Positions 28,147-32,010 of a stretch of DNA of 32,010 nucleotides are shown here, in pieces (positions within the stretch are counted from its first letter, which is position 1; every line of letters begins with the position of its first letter). This DNA comes from Elusimicrobiota bacterium. GTDB lineage: Bacteria; Elusimicrobiota; Elusimicrobia; Elusimicrobiales; UBA9959. Location of the stretch: assembly GCA_026388125.1 (NCBI GenBank), contig JAPLKJ010000237.1:1-32010 (forward strand), written 5' to 3'. The notes below the pieces were generated by a model, which saw only the letters and a list, made by a program, of their open reading frames with translations, was not told the DNA's origin and made no database searches. A program made the position numbers and the translations under genes.

Positions 28147-28794
28147 CTATTCCCCTTCGCAAATATTCTTTCCCAGTTCGAAGGCCTTTTGGCAATCCAG
28201 GGGGAACACTTCCCTGCGCCGCTTCGCTTTAGCCGCGGGGTCGAACCGGCCGGCCTCGTATTTGGAATAATCCTCGAACTGCAAAGTGTCGAAACAACAC
28301 AACCCCTCGCAAGCCCCGAGCATCCGCGAAAGGTAAGAAGAGATGTGGGCCATGAACTGCTCATACCCTATTTGCTTCATATACTCTTCCGGGACATTCA
28401 TAGTATAGATGAACCCGGTCTTTATACGCCTGCCGAACAATGAGCCCGGCTTTTCGCCATAGGTAAGGTACTGGAACACCAGACGCTCCAGGAAAGAATG
28501 CATCTCGCCGGTAACATGCCCCAGGTAGACGGGCGAACCGAAGAGCAGCGCGTCGGCCGCCTCTATTTTTTTGAAGACAGGGGCCAGGCCGTCGTTCACG
28601 GCGCAGTGCCCGTAGCTCTTCCCGCCCTTCAGCTTGCACGCAAAACAGCTTATGCAGCCCTTGTAATCAAGGTCGTAGAGGTGGATAAGCTCCGTCTCGG
28701 CGCCCTGCGCCGCGGCGCCAGCCAAAGCCTTCTGCAGCAGCGCAGCAGTGTTCCAATTCTTCCGCGGACTACCGTTAAAAGCGAGTATCTTCAT
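28147..28794 (-). CDS. Flavodoxin-fold NADPH-dependent FMN reductase / iron-sulfur flavoprotein-like
   Basis: 215 residues. The FMN phosphate loop is FNGSPRKNWNTAALL (residues 5-19). A compact Cys motif CISCFACK (Cys48, 51, 54) plus a further Cys in YGHCAVND resembles the Fe-S ligand region of archaeal and bacterial iron-sulfur flavoproteins. ALLFGSPVYLGHVTGEMHSF is the second flavin loop. Such enzymes pass electrons between NAD(P)H or ferredoxin and acceptors such as quinones or oxygen species. TAGAAT on the minus strand (28808-28803), with TTGTTG 16 bp upstream, lies 8 nt before the ATG, so the leader is absent or very short. Confidence 0.8.
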   Translation of the reverse strand: MKILAFNGSPRKNWNTAALLQKALAGAAAQGAETELIHLYDLDYKGCISCFACKLKGGKSYGHCAVNDGLAPVFKKIEAADALLFGSPVYLGHVTGEMHSFLERLVFQYLTYGEKPGSLFGRRIKTGFIYTMNVPEEYMKQIGYEQFMAHISSYLSRMLGACEGLCCFDTLQFEDYSKYEAGRFDPAAKAKRRREVFPLDCQKAFELGKNICEGE

Positions 28795-28802
28795 ATCTAA
28801 TT

Positions 28803-28830
28803 ATTCTAGCAAAAGGAATCCGGACAACAA
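28803..28830 (-). promoter_or_regulatory. Promoter TTGTTG-16-TAGAAT of the flavoprotein gene
   Basis: Minus strand: TTGTTG (28830-28825), 16-bp spacer, TAGAAT (28808-28803). The ATG at 28794 is 8 nt further on, giving a near-leaderless mRNA. Confidence 0.5.
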
Positions 28831-28835
28831 TTCCA

Positions 28836-29357
28836 TTATTTCCCCGGCTTGAATCCGTGGATGGTTTTGATCCTGGTAGGGCTGTCTGTGGAAAATTTCA
28901 TCAACGCTTTTATCGCGTCGAACACGCTTTTAAACTGCGAATTATATTTCTTTTCCAATTCCTCTATTTTATTGGCCAAGTCGCGATGGGAAGACATAAG
29001 CTCCCGCAACCGGACGAAAGTTCTCATTATCAGTATATTCACTTCTATGGCGCGCTCGCTGTTTAATACGCTTGAGAGCATGGATACCCCTTGTTCTGTG
29101 AAAGCATTTGGGAGATGGCCACCTAAATACTTTATGTGTGGTATCACATTCCGTGATACCAGGCTGGCGGCTTCCTCTTTTGTCAGTGTGAGCATAAAAT
29201 CCGGCGGAAATCTTTTGAGATTTCTATCAACTGCTTGATTCAAAGCTCTGGTTTCCACTTCATACAACCGGGCCAGATCTCTATCCAAAAGAACCTTATT
29301 TCCACGTATAATCAATATTTTTTGCTCTATCACTTCCAACGGGATTAAATGTTTCAT
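28836..29357 (-). CDS. ORF6N-domain DNA-binding protein, full length
   Basis: 173 residues. The N-terminal ORF6N domain (about 5-100) is shared with phage antirepressor-type proteins: VIEQKILIIRGNKVLLDRDL, ARLYEVETRALNQAV, then RFPPDFMLTLTKEE and [17 protein letters not shown]. The C-terminal half is a long helical, probably coiled-coil region (MRTFVRLRELMSSHRDLANK then [20 protein letters not shown]). In phages ORF6N occurs with KilA-N and other DNA-binding modules; chromosomal stand-alone copies have no agreed role. GGAGGG 5 nt before the ATG is a strong SD site. A palindrome (29139-29161) is embedded at codons 66-73. Two degraded paralogs lie at 27726-28106 and 7009-7219. Confidence 0.85.
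   Translation of the reverse strand: MKHLIPLEVIEQKILIIRGNKVLLDRDLARLYEVETRALNQAVDRNLKRFPPDFMLTLTKEEAASLVSRNVIPHIKYLGGHLPNAFTEQGVSMLSSVLNSERAIEVNILIMRTFVRLRELMSSHRDLANKIEELEKKYNSQFKSVFDAIKALMKFSTDSPTRIKTIHGFKPGK
29139..29161. repeat. Palindrome inside the full-length ORF6N gene
   Basis: TGGTATCAC, 5-nt centre ATTCC, GTGATACCA: 9-bp perfect arms. The sequence is unrelated to the palindromes in the other two copies, yet lies at the corresponding codons. Confidence 0.85.
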
Positions 29358-29419
29358 ATACCCTCCATGCTTAACAAGAATATCCTACCAGACCAACCCG
29401 ACAAACGTGTGTCGGGGTA

Positions 29420-29459
29420 AAAAAGAAAACCCTGGCTGGTCCTCTCGGGCCAGCCAGGG
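29420..29459 (-). terminator. Intrinsic terminator of the signal peptidase operon
   Basis: On the minus strand CCCTGGCTGG, a 10-nt loop, CCAGCCAGGG, then TTTTCTTTTTT. It is a classical strong terminator, different in sequence from the punctuation family. It lies 110 nt after the signal peptidase stop. Confidence 0.85.
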
Positions 29460-29489
29460 ATGGCAAAAGCAAGCGTTTAGGCTACGGTA

Positions 29490-29526
29490 AGTTGTTAATG
29501 AACAGTCATTAAGTCATCAAACGTCC
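29490..29526 (-). repeat. GGGGACGTTTGATGACTTAA repeat, reverse orientation
   Basis: On the minus strand GGGGACGTTTGATGACTTAA then TGACTGTTCATTAACAAC, a relative of the unit at 8184-8223. Confidence 0.6.
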
Positions 29527-29569
29527 CCTACGCTGCGCACCTGCTCCGCCGGATCTGCCGGGCCCTGTT

Positions 29570-30277
29570 TCAAGCGTGAGGCAGCAGCAATTTCATGCTT
29601 TTTCTCAGCGGTATGCCGGAATACGTCCACAGCACCTTACCGTAAATAACTCTTTTAATCAGAAAGCCGAAATATCTGCTGTCCACGCTGACGGCAGGAT
29701 TATCCCCCAGAACATAGTAGGCATCGGCTGGGACCGCGAGCGCTTGTCCTTGTTTGCCAAATTCACCCGCGTTCACATAAGAGATTCCCGCGGGCAATTC
29801 CGGGATCAGCGTAGGAACCCCATTTACGTAAATACGGCCTTCTTTGATCTCGATGTTCTCTGTGGGAAGGCCGACCACCCTTTTACATTGCAGCGTCATT
29901 TTGCCTTGCTGCTCAAATTCAAAAACTATTATATCGCCCCGCTGCGGCGTTCTGGCGGCATACGCCTTTCTATCCACCATAAACCTCCCGTTCTGCTGTA
30001 TGGAGGGGACCATAGAGGCCGACGGCATTTTAAAAGCCCGGTAAAGCTGGCGATAATAGAAAGACGTTCCAAATACCGCCGCCAGCAGTACGAGCGTGAA
30101 TATTCTGCGTTTTATCGTAAAACCACCGCTTTTTATCTCTCCCGCCGAATCCTTAAGCACATAAACGGCGACCGCGCAGATCACCAGGCCGATTAAACCC
30201 ACGACCGGAACCAGGAATCTTAAACCAAGGGCCAGGAGGACGCCAGCCAGCAATAACTTGCCCGTTTTGGCTGCCAT
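29570..30277 (-). CDS. lepB: Signal peptidase I (LepB-like) with extended N-terminal membrane region
   Basis: A 235-residue membrane protease that removes signal peptides on the outer face of the inner membrane. The catalytic Ser88 is in MPSASMVPSI and the general-base Lys132 in CKRVVGLP. Box D/E sequences RGDIIVFEF and VLGDNPAVSVDSRYFG are present. The N-terminus has three hydrophobic stretches (about 8-22, 24-41, 60-74) instead of the usual one or two. GGGAGA upstream is a good SD site, and TAGAAT (30308-30303) would give a leader of about 20 nt. It lies 46 nt after the SAF-TPR gene and may be in one operon with it. Confidence 0.9.
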   Translation of the reverse strand: MAAKTGKLLLAGVLLALGLRFLVPVVGLIGLVICAVAVYVLKDSAGEIKSGGFTIKRRIFTLVLLAAVFGTSFYYRQLYRAFKMPSASMVPSIQQNGRFMVDRKAYAARTPQRGDIIVFEFEQQGKMTLQCKRVVGLPTENIEIKEGRIYVNGVPTLIPELPAGISYVNAGEFGKQGQALAVPADAYYVLGDNPAVSVDSRYFGFLIKRVIYGKVLWTYSGIPLRKSMKLLLPHA

Positions 30278-30323
30278 AGAAATATCTCCCTTATTTATTT
30301 CAATTCTAGCAGTTCCGCGCCCT

Positions 30324-30836
30324 TTACTTGCTTCCGGAGAGTATCTGCTCTATCCGTTTAAGACCTGCGGCGGCATCTGCGTTGGATGGATCCAGCTTCA
30401 GGGCGAGCTTCCATTCCTTGCGCGCCTCTTCATAGTTGGCATTCTGAAAATATTTGACGCCTTCCAGACTATGCTGCTGCGAGGGAGAGATCCCGGCGTC
30501 CGTAGCCGCCTTCAGGCCCCCTGCAGCGAGGGCTGACTGCGTGAGCTGGTTGCCCTTGGGGATCCTCACCAGCGTCACCAGGTTAGTAATAAGCTTAATA
30601 TCGGACATGCTCCGCACTTCATAGGCGTCCTGCTGCATATAACGCCTCGGCAGTTGCATCGTCTCCACCAGGTCCTCTTTCAGTACGGTCCCGGCCGGCA
30701 GGTCCGCTCTGGCTACCAGCACCTGCGCCAGTTCGTAAGCCTGCGAGGGAGAATGCTCCCTATAAGCCATCCCCGCCCAGAAAGCTGCCGCCAGCAGAAG
30801 CAAAGACACCGGGATAACCACGCCTTTATTGCACAT
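30324..30836 (-). CDS. SAF-domain plus TPR-like membrane protein
   Basis: 170 residues. One N-terminal anchor (VVIPVSLLLLAAAFWAGMAY, about 7-24), then a SAF-like domain (35-110) with VLVARADLPAGTVLKEDLVE and IPKGNQLTQSAL, as in CpaB-type pilus assembly and FlgA proteins. A C-terminal TPR-like unit follows (SLEGVKYFQNANYEEARKEW, then LALKLDPSNADAAAGLKRIE). SAF plus TPR in one small protein is uncommon. AAGGAGAG before the ATG is the ribosome site. With the signal peptidase downstream, a role in assembly of secreted or pilin-like structures is possible, but no other Tad/pilus gene is in the window. Confidence 0.75.
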   Translation of the reverse strand: MCNKGVVIPVSLLLLAAAFWAGMAYREHSPSQAYELAQVLVARADLPAGTVLKEDLVETMQLPRRYMQQDAYEVRSMSDIKLITNLVTLVRIPKGNQLTQSALAAGGLKAATDAGISPSQQHSLEGVKYFQNANYEEARKEWKLALKLDPSNADAAAGLKRIEQILSGSK

Positions 30837-30916
30837 AAATACTCTCCTTAACTTTTTGCGCTACTCTTCGTTATATTTGAATGATCTTAATAGCTTTAAA
30901 GTTTTCTCCGGTCTTT

Positions 30917-30990
30917 TGATTATTTGACTAATTCAGGAGACCTTATGGCATCCTGTTGATAAACAATCAATTAGTCAAATACGTCCCTTG
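30917..30990 (-). repeat. Degenerate MITE-like repeat, reverse orientation
   Basis: Read on the minus strand it begins AGGGACGTATTTGACTAATT, continues with CAGGATGCCATAAGGTCTCC and ends TTAGTCAAATAATCAAAAGACC. It is the 2056/4278 family with a decayed second terminus. Confidence 0.7.
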
Positions 30991-31002
30991 CCTTCCCCCA
31001 CT

Positions 31003-31857
31003 TTATTTCAGCTCCCCGTCTTTACAGAGAAAGCTTAACAATTCAGTCTCACCAGGAGATAATATGGTTTCTGGCTCAACAAATATCTGTCCATTGCGGC
31101 AGGCACGGACTCTTTTTTGTGCAGCTTTTACTATATTCGAGAAAGCAGTAACATCCGAAGCAGTTACACTTTGCTTAAGCTCTTTTATTTGAACAACCTG
31201 ATCGGCTGGATTTAAAAGCGCCATACAGTAGTACATTTTACACGGCTCACTTGGAACAACACTATTGTAAGTATTAAACCCACACCTTTTTGCTTTTCGC
31301 CCACATATAGACGCGAACAAAGTTTCTTCCGGTGAATTTTCTTTAATCGCACACACCTGAGCTTCAGCATACTCGATTAATTTATTTCTCATTTCACTAT
31401 TTAAAACATTTATCCGAAGCGCCTGCTCTTCCGCCTTTAGGAAAAGGAGCCCGCGCCAGATTATTGAGACATTCCCAGAATACAGATACTCTTCATTGTC
31501 AGGAGGAAATTCCTTGGTGGTATATTTAACCACTGTCCCAGTTATCACTACATCAGAACGGATTATCAAGGGGAAGTAAATATGGGGGAATGCGACAGTC
31601 TTCCTCTCTGCGTAGACATTGACAAGCGCGTCCCCAGCCTTACCCGCCAAGGCGTTGTTCATGGCAGATTTTAACGAATCGTCTCCAATAGGACAAGCAT
31701 TGTAGCAGGGAAAGAATGACCACCTACGAGACACACCTTCAGCGATTCCACTAGGTCTTTCATACTGGCTACCGACACTTGAGGATGATATCCCTATCGG
31801 CTGATAATAAGCGCAACCACTCAAAAACAAAATTGGGATGCAAATTAGTTTTTTCAT
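31003..31857 (-). CDS. AT-rich lipoprotein with TRL-like domain
   Basis: 284 residues. The signal MKKLICIPILFLSGC has lipobox LSGC with lipidation at Cys15. The segment around residues 50-115 (GDDSLKSAMNNALAGKAGDA, LVNVYAERKTVAFPHIYFPL, VVITGTVVKY) resembles the TRL-like lipoprotein family. The remainder (150-284) is rich in Cys and is not recognised. The DNA is clearly more AT-rich than nearly all other genes here, and the codon use differs, so recent acquisition is possible. It is flanked by a MITE-like repeat and an IS copy. Confidence 0.7.
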   Translation of the reverse strand: MKKLICIPILFLSGCAYYQPIGISSSSVGSQYERPSGIAEGVSRRWSFFPCYNACPIGDDSLKSAMNNALAGKAGDALVNVYAERKTVAFPHIYFPLIIRSDVVITGTVVKYTTKEFPPDNEEYLYSGNVSIIWRGLLFLKAEEQALRINVLNSEMRNKLIEYAEAQVCAIKENSPEETLFASICGRKAKRCGFNTYNSVVPSEPCKMYYCMALLNPADQVVQIKELKQSVTASDVTAFSNIVKAAQKRVRACRNGQIFVEPETILSPGETELLSFLCKDGELK

Positions 31858-31911
31858 ATTAACCCTCGAAAAACACTTAACCTTAAAGGACTTTTATCTT
31901 ATCGAGTTATC

Positions 31912-32010
31912 GATTCCGCTGAAAAACCCCCTGTCTACTTTTTATTTTGTTCTTTAAGATTCGGCCGGAGCAGGTGCAGTTGCTTGCGAGAATCCAGTTC
32001 CCACTGAACT
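31912..32010 (+). mobile_element. IS1182-like element, partial copy at the window end
   Basis: It begins with the TIR GATTCCGCTGAAAAACCCC (31912-31930) and continues as in 24696-24794, including the 3' part of the AbrB-like gene on the minus strand. It is cut by the window edge. The flank CGAGTTATC on its left is a piece of the GATAACTCG repeat. Confidence 0.9.
31931..32010 (-). CDS. AbrB-like IS passenger gene, 3' part
   Basis: Same sequence as the 3' portion of the gene at 24719-24913. The stop codon is at about 31935-31937. The 5' part lies outside the window. Confidence 0.75.

Noticed and set aside
1-32010. Composite transposon bounded by inverted IS copies
   Set aside because: The match of both ends at the same IS position is better explained by an assembly break; no target duplication can be seen and most genes look chromosomal.

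Overview
The window is bacterial, gene-dense and mostly GC-rich, with about 30 intact or partial protein genes and no rRNA, tRNA or CRISPR array that I can see. Lipobox and signal-peptide genes, a two-component pair and many small exported proteins fit a Gram-negative-type free-living bacterium. The phylum cannot be fixed from this sequence; an uncultured lineage such as Elusimicrobiota is a low-confidence guess. Both window edges lie in the same insertion sequence: bases 9-107 are the reverse complement of 31912-32010. The window therefore looks like an assembly contig broken at IS copies.

Layout. 1-107 is the end of one IS copy. 184-8184 holds a GNAT acetyltransferase, a V8-like secreted serine protease, small exported proteins, a gluzincin-like metalloprotease, a TetR regulator (minus strand), a SecD-P1-like small protein, a lipoprotein and a multi-pass membrane protein. 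8421-12784 holds a large exported Gly/Pro- and Gly/Tyr-repeat protein with a C-terminal SH3-like end, a CsgG-fold-like lipoprotein, a HEAT-repeat membrane protein and a secreted protein. 12856-17780 holds a truncated DUF808 gene, an M3-like peptidase, a membrane/Sel1 pair that may be one frameshifted gene, a methyltransferase, a MazG-like pyrophosphohydrolase, an extended NDP kinase and a duplicated methyltransferase tail. 17847-24667 holds a histidine kinase/response regulator operon, an RluA-type pseudouridine synthase, a translationally coupled DUF2157-like pair, a Tim44-like protein and a TIM-barrel isomerase. 24696-26780 is a complete IS1182-like element carrying an AbrB-like gene. 26807-31857 is mostly minus strand: an exported HD-domain protein, two ORF6N genes (one truncated), an Fe-S flavoprotein-like reductase, a signal peptidase I next to a SAF-TPR protein, and an AT-rich lipoprotein.

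Gene punctuation is unusual. About 16 copies of a GC-rich hairpin ending in TTTTGTTTT separate the genes, and many run directly into a -10-like TAGAAT. In at least six cases the start codon lies exactly 6 nt after that hexamer, which predicts leaderless mRNAs. Other families of short inverted repeats beginning GGGGACG also lie between genes, and the IS copies sit in or beside them.

The observation most worth following is inside the ORF6N family. All three copies carry a palindrome at the same codon position. Two share a near-identical palindrome with a compensated base-pair change, and the third has an unrelated sequence that is still palindromic. This suggests selection for a DNA or RNA structure embedded in the coding sequence.
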